DNA of 64,000 nt from Athripsodes cinereus. Taxonomy: Eukaryota; Arthropoda; Insecta; Trichoptera; Leptoceridae. Where the stretch lies: contig OX388307.1 in the NCBI GenBank assembly GCA_947579605.1, positions 32,837,237-32,901,236 of the forward strand, read 5' to 3'. Below are positions 1-27,052 of this stretch, one piece after another. A program made the translations under genes and the position numbers. How positions within the stretch are numbered: the stretch's first letter is position 1; every line of letters starts with the position of its first letter. The notes beneath the pieces were generated by a model, which worked only from the letters and a program-made list of their open reading frames with translations, ran no database searches and was not told the DNA's origin.

Positions 1-300
1 ACTGCCATCGTTTAATAACAAACCAAACGAAATATGAAAAAACTGTCATCGTTCAATAACGTGCTACGTTATTGAACGACGACAATAACAAAGTCGTAAC
101 AATGTGGTACGTTATAATATAACTAAACGAAATGACAATAACTAAACGGAATAACGATAACCTTGTTATAACAGTTGAATAACGTCGTCGTCGACAATAA
201 CATTTATGTTATTGACAAGAAACTGTTAGTTTAGTTATTTTGAAATAATGAGTTTAAAAATGAGTTATTAGTTATAACGGCCAACTCTACTACTAATGTA
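1..300. repeat. AATAAC/GTTATT-rich degenerate repeat with hairpin
   Basis: The words CAATAAC, AATAACG and their complement GTTATTG recur every 15-30 bases. At 45-83 two 18-base arms, differing at one position, form a hairpin around a GCT loop (GTTCAATAACGT and ACGTTATTGAAC form its core). The block may be the end of a mobile element cut by the window edge. No ORF or known family is recognised. The block stops before the ANKRD27 leader; a candidate arthropod initiator (TCAGTATTTG) lies at about 361. Confidence 0.5.
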
Positions 301-501
301 AATTTCACCACCCTCAATTTGTGTCATAAATGTAAGTTTGTCTCTCAAGTGTCACTTAGCTCAGTATTTGGCTTGGCATGTTGATATGTGGTTGATATTG
401 ACATTTTATCAAAATATCAACAACAATGGAGTTACACTTCAAAATTGCGGGGATATCATTAATTTGTGAACAGTTTAGTGTTTAAGGTTATTATAATCAT
501 A

Positions 502-3336
502 ATGGATACGTCTTACGATGAAGATATTTCTGAAAATCCCTTCTTTGTTGAGTTCCAAACAGAACATCCTGAGTTGCTGAATCAGTGTATTGCAGAAGGA
601 TGGGTGCTATGTGTTCCTCGTGTGAGTACTGTTGTGTCACAAATATTCACTCTTCAGGATTTTCTGGGACACATTTTGGTCTGCAACGATGAGTTACCGA
701 CTACACATTTCATGACTCTCACTGATAAAACTATTAGGGTTGTGGACCGAATCATAACTTTGGAGCAGAACAACAGTGAACTACCGTCAGAAATACATAT
801 ATTGTTTGAAGAAACATTTTATACCGCTGACAAAGTAAAATACAAAGTTTGGTGCATAGAATTTCCATTGGAGTTGGAGCATACTTCAAAACTGCATCCC
901 ATAACGTTATGTAAGGTATTGAAGACCTTGAGAGATTGTATTGACTTCTTGTGGACGGAAACATCAGGAAAAGAAGTTTTAGAATTCATAGATTTAGAAA
1001 TTGAGCAATGTAAATTGATTTTATCACAAACACAAAGTTTATCAATATATACATATATTGATATTGTAGATTCGTTATATGCAAAATGTCTTCAAATAAC
1101 TATGAAGAGTAAACAATTGAAAGAAAAATGTAAAAGTTGTAAAAGCACAATGGATAATGTGAAATTGGCAGTTGAAACTTACATGCATCATGGAATATAC
1201 AAGGAGTTATTTGAGGCTCTCTGTATGTGCACTGCTTACGATGATTCCAATTTAAATAAAATAATAAGAAATTCATCCGATATTCAGGTTCAAGATTTAG
1301 AGGTGAAACAGCGGTTTTTAGATTGCATTCCAATTGCAAAAAGAAATGTTTCCTTAATACAAAGTTACAGTACTGTTCTAGGCAAAGTGAGTTGCATACG
1401 CAATACAATAGCAACTATCAACAAGACATCAAACACATCAACTCGTTCAGATTTGTACGTCTCCACAGATGATCTTTTGCCAATATTAATCTTTCTAGTT
1501 TTGAAATCTAGTATACCTAATTGGTTGGCACATTTATATTTTCTTAAACACTTCAGATGTAGTGTTCATAAATTCTTTGAGTCAGATGAATCTAGTTTTT
1601 GTATTTCAACATTAGAAGCTGTCATCGAACAAATAAAATGTGGATTATTTACTTTGTGTCCACATCCAGAGTCCCAACATACTAATAATAATGATGATGA
1701 TGATGAAAGTTTTGAATTACTAGGATTTGGTAGTGAAATTATTTCTAAGAATAAAGATGCAGAGAAAGAATGTTCTAGTAATCTTCAATATTTATTTGAA
1801 CAAGTTAAACTTTCTAATATTGACAAAGTTAAAGAAATTTTAGAAAGAAATAAAAATAGGAAACTAAGCAGTGATACTTTGGATTCAACAAATTCGTTAA
1901 ATCTCTCAGATATGTGTTTGGAAGATGTCTTTAACGAAGATAGTTCGGAGGATTCTTCAGTCATGTGCCATCCCCTCTGCATATGTACTAAATGTTGTAA
2001 AGTTGTGTCTAATAATTTGTTGAAGTCTTCACCTACAGTATCTTCTAGAGATAGTCATGGTTTTACTGTGCTACATATTGCATCCATACATAACAAAATA
2101 CGTATTATAGATTTAATTTTGGAAATGGGGGCTGATGTTGATAGTACAGATTACAGTGGATCCACTCCTTTGCATTACGCTGCATCTAAAGGACATCAGA
2201 CTGCTATGCTATTGTTTTTACACGTCGGGGCTGATGTTAACAAGCCAAATATGAACAAAAATACTCCCCTACACCTAGCTTGCAATAATGGACATGCGTC
2301 ATGCGTCAAAGCATTAATTTATTTCTGCGAACAGTCAAAGAATATTTTAAATTTGCAAGCAATCAATGATAATGGTGATACACCTTTACACTTGTCTTCT
2401 AAATGGGGCTATCAAACAATTGTTCGTGTTTTATTGGATAACGGTGCAGAACCGTGGATCAAAAATAATAAAGGAAAAACTCCCATAGACTATTCACACA
2501 GTAGAATCACAACAAATCTTTTACTCTCTGTCATGCCTAACATGTTAGAATATGTAAATGTATCATTTGATATTGATAAGATAGTTTCACCAATAAAATC
2601 TGATGTTGTTTTATTAGATTTAAACGAAGAAAATCCTGAGAAACAAAATGAAATTGCCAAAAAAATATCTTCACTAATGTCATTAGCCGAAGCAGTAAAA
2701 CCAAAATCTACTGTAGACATCCATCATATTGAAAGACTCTTTAGAGCTGTCAGTTTCGGAGATGTTAAATTAGCGTGTTTTTATATGAACATTGACTATG
2801 ATTCAAATTGCGAAATAGGTGGCTCTGAAAAGAATGATATTGAGAAATCTGAAATTAATCTGTGCCATCCATTATGTGCTTGCGTTAAATGTTCTAGACA
2901 AAAGCCATTAGAGAAAGATTTGAGTTTTAATGTTAACATGTGTGACTCTAATGGAGACACTTCTCTACACATAGCTGTAAAGCATTATAGATTAGAAATC
3001 TGTGATATTTTATTAAATAATGGTGCCATTCCAAATATTAAAAACAACATGGGCACTACACCTCTTCACATTGCAGCTAAAGAGAACAAAGTTGATATTA
3101 TGAAGAAATTATTAAAACATTTGAATAACATTGAAGCTCGTGATGCTTCTGGTAATACTCCACTTCATTTGGCGTGTAAAGCGGGAAGCGTCGAGGCAGT
3201 AAGACTTTTATTGAAGGTAGAACCGTATAAAGAAACAATGAATCTCTCACAAAGAACACCTCTGGATGAGGCTAAAGACCAAATTCATTTGACTATCATA
3301 GATTTGCTCGAAGAAAGCTTAAAGAAAAATTTATAA
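502..3336 (+). CDS. ANKRD27: ANKRD27 / VARP: VPS9-domain Rab21 GEF with ankyrin repeats and retromer-binding zinc motifs
   Basis: VARP is an endosomal adaptor. In mammals its VPS9 domain activates Rab21, its ankyrin repeats bind Rab32/38 and VAMP7, and its cysteine-rich 'Zn-fingernails' bind VPS29 of retromer. The 944-residue ORF begins at ATG 502, giving MDTSYDEDISENPFF, which matches the vertebrate N-terminus (YDEDLLKNPF). The same frame opens upstream at a GTG (466), which is an unlikely start. An ILFEETFY motif follows. The VPS9 core (DDLLPILIFLVLK) lies near residues 320-340. The two fingernails, CHPLCICTKC and CHPLCACVKC, start at about residues 489 and 788. Ankyrin repeats with TPLH motifs fill about 515-665 and 811-930. 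The coding region has no intron, so it is either a naturally single-exon gene or an old retrocopy that kept its frame; the intact frame argues for a working gene. A candidate initiator TCAGT lies at about 361. Confidence 0.93.
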   Translation: MDTSYDEDISENPFFVEFQTEHPELLNQCIAEGWVLCVPRVSTVVSQIFTLQDFLGHILVCNDELPTTHFMTLTDKTIRVVDRIITLEQNNSELPSEIHILFEETFYTADKVKYKVWCIEFPLELEHTSKLHPITLCKVLKTLRDCIDFLWTETSGKEVLEFIDLEIEQCKLILSQTQSLSIYTYIDIVDSLYAKCLQITMKSKQLKEKCKSCKSTMDNVKLAVETYMHHGIYKELFEALCMCTAYDDSNLNKIIRNSSDIQVQDLEVKQRFLDCIPIAKRNVSLIQSYSTVLGKVSCIRNTIATINKTSNTSTRSDLYVSTDDLLPILIFLVLKSSIPNWLAHLYFLKHFRCSVHKFFESDESSFCISTLEAVIEQIKCGLFTLCPHPESQHTNNNDDDDESFELLGFGSEIISKNKDAEKECSSNLQYLFEQVKLSNIDKVKEILERNKNRKLSSDTLDSTNSLNLSDMCLEDVFNEDSSEDSSVMCHPLCICTKCCKVVSNNLLKSSPTVSSRDSHGFTVLHIASIHNKIRIIDLILEMGADVDSTDYSGSTPLHYAASKGHQTAMLLFLHVGADVNKPNMNKNTPLHLACNNGHASCVKALIYFCEQSKNILNLQAINDNGDTPLHLSSKWGYQTIVRVLLDNGAEPWIKNNKGKTPIDYSHSRITTNLLLSVMPNMLEYVNVSFDIDKIVSPIKSDVVLLDLNEENPEKQNEIAKKISSLMSLAEAVKPKSTVDIHHIERLFRAVSFGDVKLACFYMNIDYDSNCEIGGSEKNDIEKSEINLCHPLCACVKCSRQKPLEKDLSFNVNMCDSNGDTSLHIAVKHYRLEICDILLNNGAIPNIKNNMGTTPLHIAAKENKVDIMKKLLKHLNNIEARDASGNTPLHLACKAGSVEAVRLLLKVEPYKETMNLSQRTPLDEAKDQIHLTIIDLLEESLKKNL

Positions 3337-3464
3337 TAGCTTATTTTGCAATTCTATTTAGACACCCTCACAATTACCAATACGCTTGTGTCATGAGGGC
3401 CGAGTAACTCAGCAATGAAACCTATTATTCAGAAATATAAGACGCTTCTAATCTTTGGTTTATC

Positions 3465-3470
3465 AATAAA
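3465..3470 (+). terminator. Polyadenylation signal for ANKRD27
   Basis: AATAAA lies 129 bases after the ANKRD27 stop codon and is the first canonical hexamer on this strand. The LINE 3'-end fragment that follows on the opposite strand starts at about 3490, so the 3' UTR is probably short. Confidence 0.5.
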
Positions 3471-3489
3471 GTCAAGTCAATAATATTAA

Positions 3490-3720
3490 TCGTACTATTT
3501 ATATGTGGCGCCATTTAATGATCCGTGACCATTTCAAAGTCGCCGTGGCTTCTCCCGAACAGCAGCGTCTTCAACTTGGTTCTAAATGTGGTTGTAGATT
3601 GATTCTTTTCATATATTGTCCTTTCTCAAGAGCAATATACTAGAAACTGCTACATCTATCAGTTTATTTGTGTGCAGCTGGGCTTTGACTAAAATTCTAT
3701 CATTGTTAAGTGCCATATTT
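3490..3720 (-). pseudogene. L2/CR1-like LINE, 3' end fragment (copy a)
   Basis: Read on the minus strand, a short frame gives TKLKTLLFGRSHGDFEM followed closely by DH and a stop. This is the C-terminal tail typical of CR1/L2-group reverse transcriptases (consensus FKSRLKTHLF). Beyond the stop is a short stem (GGCG at 3507-3510 pairing with CGCC at 3541-3544). The same tail and stem recur near 5346, 20905 and 40296. Upstream sequence is degraded. Confidence 0.65.
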
Positions 3721-3868
3721 GAGAAATTCAGATACTAAATTATATATTGTGCTGGAGAATGACAGCATCCCTGTCGAAACTGGATTATGTGTAAAAGAAT
3801 GAATATAATGGTTTTTAGTAAAGTTTCATTTTGACTTTCAATATTGTTCATAATAGAACTATACAGAG

Positions 3869-4170
3869 TTGAGCACCGTTAATCAAAAATATTACTCAGT
3901 TAATTTATTTGAAAATGTATACAAGTTTGCGTATTTGTCTGAGAAGAATGGTGCTCGGAGACGTGGACGTCCGAGGATTAAATGGCAAGATCATTTAAAT
4001 CAAATCCTACAGGACGGTCACGTGTTGAGCACATTGAACAGGAGAGCATGCATGAGGAATTGTATGACAGTGACGGAAGCGAAAGATGTATGCAAAGATA
4101 GAAGGAAGTGGCGCTCGATCCTTTCTGCCTACCCCGCGAGGGAAGCGGCGTGATGGTATGTATGTATGAT
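3869..4170 (+). pseudogene. Non-LTR retrotransposon C-terminal remnant with TATG-type tail
   Basis: The frame, without a usable ATG, encodes ARRRGRPRIKWQDHLNQIL and later DRRKWRSILSAYPAREAA. The RRxGRPxxxW...DRxxWR arrangement is the classic C-terminus of RTE/jockey-type reverse transcriptases. Right after the stop comes GGCGTGATGGTATGTATGTATG, a typical 3' tail of short repeats. Everything upstream of this C-terminal piece is missing, as in 5'-truncated insertions. The last dozen bases before the tail resemble the 3' end of the dispersed retroposon seen at 25967 and 63667. The clade is inferred from the tail; RTE is favoured. Confidence 0.7.
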
Positions 4171-4805
4171 GTATAAAGTTACAGTTAAGTCCTGAAGCAA
4201 AATAAATTCCCTGCTTAAGTCAGGATATATAACAAAAATAATTACATTGGTGATTTTTCAAAACTTAAGTACCTGTGATGTGTACCAGCTCTTATAAAAA
4301 TTGGGGACCCCCACTCAGAAAAAGTAACAGGCCACTATTTATGAAAAAAACAAATGTTACAGTTAAATTTATTGAGATTTAGTTAAAAGATCACAATCTA
4401 ATTAACTCCTTAATTGTGCCCAACTATGCATAGTTTATTTATTTACTTCAAAGATGATAGATAATAAAGATATGTTCATATATTTTTTGTGGCAAATATT
4501 TATTGTAAGGAATTAAGCCCTCCCCCATAATAACTGACAATATAATATTCATAATATAGTTTATAAGAAACAAAATAAAGAAGCAATATTTGTGTACTAA
4601 TCATATTCTGATGCATTTACTTATTTTTAATTATATTTACCATAATGTTAAACATAATATATTAATAGATAACCCACCTTTATATATTTATTTTATCTAT
4701 GCACCTTGTTTACTCTTTCTTTGTGTGTAACACAAAATAAACTGTTGAAATCGAAAAAAGTTTTTTATTTGTTTCTTTACTACATAACATAACATAGTGT
4801 ATATG
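4171..4805. other. AT-rich intergenic sequence, no gene seen
   Basis: No coding or RNA feature is recognised. AAAATAAA words near 4200, 4570 and 4735 look like degraded poly(A) tails of retroposons. Confidence 0.5.
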
Positions 4806-4880
4806 ACAATTCACAAAAATCAAACTAGTCCCAAATTAAGATATGAATCTTGTATTATGGGTAGTTATATATACTACCTA
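4806..4880 (-). repeat. SINE 3' fragment (same family as 21776-22000)
   Basis: The stretch GACAATTCAC...ACTAGTCCCAAATTAAG...TATTATGGGTAGT matches the tail half of the SINE at 21776-21840 with a few changes and a small indel. The tRNA-like head is absent here. Confidence 0.6.
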
Positions 4881-5214
4881 TTTGAATATGATTTTTTCGT
4901 TTCTATCTATTTAGACCATCACCCAATCGCGGAGTGGCCAGTGGACTAACTGCTCATAGCATTATCTTTCTGTACTATAAGAAAGGAATTCAGAAACAAA
5001 GTTGAATGTATACGTGATGCTTTAAGAATACACGTCTCTTAATGTACATTAGTAGACTTATTTGTTAACATTATTAAAAGAATGGAAATCCGTTTTTATC
5101 GGAGATACCTTTGGATATAATTTCCTAGTAATTTCTTTCTACTAAGATTCAAATTATTCGTTTTGAGTTAGTCAGTCATCCATTGTGTGTATTTTTTTGA
5201 AAGATGAATCTGTA

Positions 5215-5320
5215 TTATATGCAAATACACCTCACACAACAGCACAGTACGCAATATACATGTGTCGTTACGCAGTGGGTAGAATCGAACCCGGGACATC
5301 TTGGTTGAACATCTCAAACT
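5215..5320 (-). repeat. tRNA-like fragment with RNA polymerase III B-box-like motif
   Basis: AGAATCGAACCCGGGAC at about 5281 is the complement of a B box (GGTTCGATTCT), the internal promoter of tRNA genes and tRNA-derived SINEs. No cloverleaf can be formed around it, so it is read as a decayed SINE head and not as a tRNA gene. Confidence 0.4.
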
Positions 5321-5345
5321 CTCTAATCAGGCTATTATATAATAT

Positions 5346-5585
5346 ATATGGACAATTTGTAAAGCGCCGTTTACTCATAACATGACCTTAAGGGCGCCGT
5401 ATATTGTATCCATCACCCGAAACTCCCAGCAAAAAGGTGCGTCTTCAGTCCTCTTTTAATACTCTCTTCATTCACCTCCTCTCACAGACACAGAGGCAGC
5501 TTTTTCCAACATCTGGGACCCGCAACACTAAACGCTCTATCTCTAAAGCCTGTTTTGCGAGATCAAGATGGCTCAATTAGTCTGC
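5346..5585 (-). pseudogene. L2/CR1-like LINE, 3' end fragment (copy b)
   Basis: On the minus strand, broken frames read DRAFSVAGPRCW and later LKTHLFAGSFG-stop. These correspond to the conserved C-terminal motifs GDRAFSVAAPxLWN and LKTHLF of L2/CR1 reverse transcriptases. A stem of GCGCC (5364-5368) with GGCGC (5393-5397) follows, as in the other three copies. Confidence 0.7.
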
Positions 5586-7946
5586 CATGTGTAAATGAAA
5601 GTCAAATAATTCTGTAAATCAATATAATTTGTGATGAACAATATTAAATTACAAACAAAAAACAATATTTCATGTTGTGTATTATGTACAAAAATAGATT
5701 TCCTTATCATAGATACAATTATTCGATACAATTCACCACCGACATATAAAACTCAAATTAATATAATAAATTATTCTAATATCAATACAATATTACACAC
5801 CACCCTACAAGGTAAATAAATCTTTTTTTTTTTTTTAAATATAATCTTTATCATAGAAATACTTAGTATTATAAAACATTATATATTATGTGATTAGGTA
5901 CACATGTTATAAAACAAACATGAAATGAAAATGAGGCCTATCCACACTCAGTGATATATTTTTACTCAATTAATTCTAATATAAACACAAAATGTGCGCT
6001 ATCCAATTTTTTACCATCAAATAGTAATAAAAACCACAAAAAAATCAATATAAATTTATGTTTTTGGTCAGTATTTTGGTTACTTATTTTGACCTCATTC
6101 TCCACAATGGTAAATATAATAATAATTTTATTTACCAAAAAAAAAATATTTACAGAACAGAGTATAACAATTTTTCACTATTTAAATTCAAATTTATGAA
6201 CTCAATATTACCTCACTGGATTTGCACCCGTATCGAGGTAATATTATTATTATAACAACTACAAAAAAAAATACCATAGAAAATAACAAAAATTGACATA
6301 ATCAAAAAAGAAAAAAGGCTTCACATCGGAATGCTACACAGCAGACTCTCAGACTCGTCCAGTCCCAAATTGAGGAGAAAAGAGTAAATCACAGTCTTCG
6401 TCATTTGTTTCAATCAATCTTATTTATTGTGTCGTCTATTTTATTTTTGATTGATCATATATATATTTGTGTTTATTATTTATTCTACACACATAATTCT
6501 CTGGTTACTGTTTGATCTTTAGACACTAAGTAATTTTATACCTAAGGTTATGTCACTGTTATCTTTATATTTTAAAAAATTTATGTCAACATGTAAAAGG
6601 CTTCTTGCCGTGTATATTTCAAATAAATAAATAAATAAATAAATAACACTCTCAATATGGTCTGCTACAAGGCAAATAAGGAGGAAAACCGATTGAAAGT
6701 ACAAAACTCTAGCATAAGACTACTGCCTGCCTTTGATTAATATTTAAATTTTATCACAGTATCACACAAAACCAACACACCCACTATTTGTACTAATTGT
6801 AACATGTGCAAAGTAAATCACATCATTTGTGCAACAATATATTATGATGGTTTATTAATCACTGAAATAGAATAACTTAAACTCAATTCAGAATAAATTA
6901 TATTATAAACTGAATAATATTTATTGTTTAGCATTATTATTTATAGTAGAGAAGTAACACTCAACAATAATAAATATAATTTAAAATGAGGTGTTATAAA
7001 GTTTATTCCGATACAATCGATGACATCAGTACAGAATATTTTACGTCATCACTTGGCGAAAATATAATGTTTGTTTGTATTTAAAAACAAAAAATACCTA
7101 ATCAAACAATATGAAAAAATCACACGCTTAAAACAAAACAAACTTTTTTTTAAATCTGCTTATTGATGTGTTTATCCAATTGTACCATTAAAAAGGCTAG
7201 AATTGAATTAATAAAAACTCACATCACTAAAATCCTAGCCAGTTTTGTTTTAAGCATTAGACATTAATTATTAAATAGAATGAGATCTCCAAAATATTTC
7301 ATATTATATATACATGATTTTAAAGAACATTTTACTTAATATATATTCACACGTTTTAAGACTTTATTTGCCATAATACTTGGTTTTCCGGCCGCCATAA
7401 AATATAATATAAGAATTTTGCAATAAAAACATGTCCAAACATAATATGTATGGTTCTAAACGGATCATTCATTGTGAGAGAAAAAATGACGAAATGAATG
7501 AGTTCTAAAATGAGTTCTCATTAAAATAAATTCATAATTGAGTAAATAACACCATTTTTTGATGACTCATACTATTATGGTGCATATCCTTAGTTTTACA
7601 AAATATATACGAGGAACGTAATTTTCTCTCTGTATTTCTCATTGGAAAATTAGCAGTAAAAAACTACCAGTGAATTATATATTTTTTCATTTTGTGATGA
7701 GTCAAATGAATAAAAAACTTATCGACTTATCAAAAATTTGTGTCAAAATTTTGTATAACAATTGTGTTTCATATAAAATAGTACTAAATAATAGGTACAA
7801 TAGAAATTTTTAATAATGCAATAATGGCAATTTTTCATACATAATATTATTTCATATATTACATGATCATTTCACCTTGCACATCAGTCAAAAACTAAAA
7901 TAAAGGTACGAAAATAAAATACACAAATAAATTTTATATTTGTGTA
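5586..7946. other. AT-rich intergenic stretch without recognisable genes
   Basis: Contains an (AATA)n microsatellite at 6621-6646 preceded by GTAAAAGGCTTCTTGCCG. A similar arrangement stands at about 18863-18905 (GTAAAAGGCGAATGCCG then AATAAATAAA), so both are probably 3' ends of one retroposon family. Small frames here lack any recognised protein motif. Nothing else is seen. Confidence 0.5.
6621..6646. repeat. (AATA)n microsatellite
   Basis: About six perfect AAAT units at the end of a probable retroposon tail. Confidence 0.85.
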
Positions 7947-8830
7947 GCAGAGTTTTGAAATTCACTATAACACATATACGTGAAGCGTATTTTGAAAGTA
8001 TACAACGCCATTACGCACAGGTTGGGACTGCTCGCGTATAGTTTCAAGTAGTAATAAGCATAAATATTTTTAGAAACTATACATGGTTATTACGCTCTTA
8101 TCGTGTATATTTTCCGATACCGTTACACTAAAATTTGTGTGGAAAACATACTGCACAAGTTTCCATTGCGGAATAATCGTGTACATTTTCTAAGTGCTAC
8201 ACAAGGCAACGTTCTTAGAATGTATAGGTACGCGACTAGTTTCCAAGTAGCCATTTTGATTCGTTGCTTTCTCTTTTTTTCATATATAATTGTCATTATT
8301 ATTTTTAGGTGTTGTTTTTATTATTAATTTTTTATTGCTTTTATTATCTGTATTTTTGTTATTTTGGATTAAGGTACTTGTTATAATTTCTGAAATTTGG
8401 CGTCTGGTGTCTTTTTAAAGTAGCACTTAAGTACTTAAACATTTGTGTTTCTTTTATATGATGAAAATATTTTTGTTCTTTGTTTTGTTTTATAATAAAA
8501 ATATTCATAAAATATTTTTATATACACGATAATAGCGTAATAGCCATGTATAGTTTTTAAAAATATTTATGCTTATTAATATTTGAAACTATACGCGAGA
8601 ATTCCCAACCTGTGCATAATGGCGTTGTATACTTTCAAAATACGCTTCATTGAATCAACGTCAGAAAGTATACGCGACAATTATGCAGAAAACGTGTATA
8701 TTTTCTGAGACTATTTTTTGCTACACAATTTGAAAACATACATTGCAAGAACACTATGAATGCGTACTGGCATTGTATACTTTCAAAATACGCATACGTG
8801 AATGTGTTATAGTGAATTTCAAAACTCAGC
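7947..8830. mobile_element. 884-bp foldback DNA element
   Basis: The ends are inverted copies: GCAGAGTTTTGAAATTCACT at the left and its near-perfect complement ending CTCAGC at the right. The arms share further inverted blocks (GTATACTTTCAAAATACGC, the CAGGTTGGGA region, AACTATACATGGCTATTACG), so most of the element can fold back. The motif GTATACTTTCAAAATACGC also repeats several times inside. No transposase frame is present, so it is non-autonomous. No certain target duplication was found, so the superfamily is not assigned. Confidence 0.75.
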
Positions 8831-9487
8831 GACATATTTCATACATGATAAATAAAAAAATTAAATTAAAAATTAATCATTAGAATATAAGTATGAATCA
8901 CTAGATATAAAATATAGTACATTAAGTAAATAAGTAGAAAAATATGACAAGGATGAAAATGATGAGATGTAGGTTCATAAAAAAAAAATGAGACATGAAT
9001 AAGGAACTTACAAGTAGGTATACATTTAATTAATAACTGGGATAGGAGTCCCGGATCAAATTGAAGATAAATTAGATAAAAGTCTTGAATGTAATTAAAT
9101 CAATAAATTGAAAAAGTCTTCTCCCTCTGTGAAAATTTATTGATGTTAATAGTTAATCCATTTTTATTTATTACATAAAAACGGATATACTACAATGTAA
9201 TAAATATAAAGATCGTCCTTACTGTGCTACAAAAATATGACAAACATGATGGGTGGCACATATCTTCACTGAATTGGAGATGTGAAGATATTTATAAATA
9301 TGTGCTTTTTACAAGACACTTGAAAAACTACATAACTTAGTGGGAGAACTATTTTAATCCATGGACTCCATAAAGTATTTCTTATACATACATTGAAATT
9401 TACTAGATTTTAATCTTAGTATTTCTATTTGTTTTATTATGCCTATTAGCTGTCGTCACTGAATACTTTAAACCTTATGTTCTAGGT
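8831..9487. other. Intergenic, contains a decayed dispersed retroposon copy
   Basis: About 9165-9330 resembles the retroposon family described at 25967-26215 (ATGGGTGGCAC, TTTTACAAGACACTTGAAAA). The rest is AT-rich with nothing recognisable. Confidence 0.4.
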
Positions 9488-9705
9488 CAGTGTTCCGCAA
9501 AGCGTGTGCCGCGGCACACTGGTGTACCGTGGTCATCAGTTTGTGTGCCTAGGAAAAAAGTCAAGGTTTTGTGAAAATAACACACCTAAAAATAGCTGAG
9601 AGCGATACGCTTTGTTAAATAAACATTGCTTTTTTCTTTGGTGTACCTCTAAAATTTCTTGATTTGATAGGTGTACCTTGAACACAAAAAGTTTGCGGAA
9701 CACTG
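9488..9705. mobile_element. hAT-type MITE with perfect 8-bp target duplication
   Basis: The 218-bp element begins CAGTGTTCCGCAAA and ends TTTGCGGAACACTG, giving perfect 14-base inverted ends with the CAGTG start typical of hAT transposons. It is flanked by identical 8-mers TTCTAGGT at 9480-9487 and 9706-9713, the length expected of hAT. It has no transposase and is therefore non-autonomous. Perfect duplications suggest a fairly recent insertion. Confidence 0.93.
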
Positions 9706-9713
9706 TTCTAGGT

Positions 9714-10191
9714 GATCCATAGACAGATGACAAGTCTTGGACTACCAAACAGAATAAAGTTCAAATTTTATTAAAAGGTTACGAAAGATTACTTAAAGGG
9801 TAGAATTAAAGTCATACAAAATCTTGATATAACTACATCAATTTCAATATTGCACGTACCGATCCCAATTTTTGCTTCATAATGCATAATTTGTCTTTGT
9901 TTACATCACATTCAATAATATCAGTATATAATATTTATTTATTTTACATAATATTTTATTTGCGTACAATTTGTGCAAAAAAACATGATTTTCAATTTTG
10001 TCAATAAAAATTCAAAAACTGAAAGCGATATAAAATTTACATAAATATCAGCACAAACTGTCTTTCGTGGGGTAAACAGAAAAGATCATGTGCAATACAC
10101 TCCTGTCTTTTTACAAATTTCTCGCCTACATTACATTCTTACACTTCTTCATGCATACTCTTTTTTTAAATGTTTTCAACATATAGGATTC
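9714..10191. other. Intergenic / possible distal IRE1 3' UTR
   Basis: TTTATT words at about 9935-9965 would be AATAAA signals on the minus strand and could end the IRE1 transcript, but this is uncertain. Nothing else is recognised. Confidence 0.3.
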
Positions 10192-10600
10192 ACGGGCTGT
10201 TTCACCACCTCTGGATAAAGTGCCGGATAGCCAATCCAACACAAATCTAACGGATCAAACGAAAAATGCGTTTCACGACTCCCTGACAGCGCTATCCTAT
10301 AGATAAAGGTCTTGATAAGTTATCCAGCGGATAAGTCTTAGATAGCGTTAAACTGTCAAAATTTGTTTACATGTGCGTTGCCTAGATATATTCCTAGGCA
10401 ACGCACAATATATTCCTACCTACGTGCATACATTCATGCAACAAACGCATGAAATTACAACGTTGCCACTGCTATCTGGTGGATAACAATCCGTAAGAAA
10501 TCTGTAGGTGGTGAAACGCTCGCTTCAGTTTATCTTGTAGATAAATTTATCCTAAGGATAGTTATCTAGAACTTTATCCAGAGGTGGTGAAACAGCCCGT
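10192..10600. mobile_element. 409-bp hairpin MITE, possibly ISL2EU/PIF-Harbinger-like
   Basis: The termini ACGGGCTGTTTCACCACCTC and its exact complement GAGGTGGTGAAACAGCCCGT are followed inward by GGATAAAGT and its complement. Inside is a second hairpin (GTGCGTTGCCTAG around 10373-10385 with CTAGGCAACGCAC). It has no coding capacity. The superfamily is a guess from the GGGCTGTTTCAC end; the target duplication is unclear. It lies 392 bases downstream of the IRE1 stop. Confidence 0.8.
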
Positions 10601-10991
10601 AAGTCTAAATGATCTAATAATTTGATTTGTAGACAGTCATGTTTCGAAACATTCTTTTTGTCAATCACTTATATCTACTTTGTAGCTCTTTTGGCGTTTT
10701 TCTTTCTATATGTCGAAATTTTCAATAGTTTAAAATATAGCCATCAAATTTCTTTAGCATTGTACTTTTTAACTAGAAAAAAAGTTGTAAATTGGTCATT
10801 ATTTTACTGAGAAAATTAACAATAGTTATTAACCAAATGTACACAGTTGAAAAAATTCATAATATAAATACAAAACATTTAACATCACATATTTTTAAAA
10901 ATTCACTTCACAATATACAAAACAACACACACAGGAACAAATAAAACGAGAATTGTTAAGAATTTTGTGTTACAATAAAAACGGTATTTAT

Positions 10992-27052
<16,061 letters not shown>

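Noticed and set aside
466..501. Upstream in-frame GTG start for ANKRD27
   Set aside because: GTG is an unlikely eukaryotic start, and ATG 502 gives the conserved MDxxYDED N-terminus.
7947..8830. Coding genes in the frames at 8103-8327 and 8647-8835
   Set aside because: They fall within the foldback element, have no conserved motif and mirror each other's repeat units.
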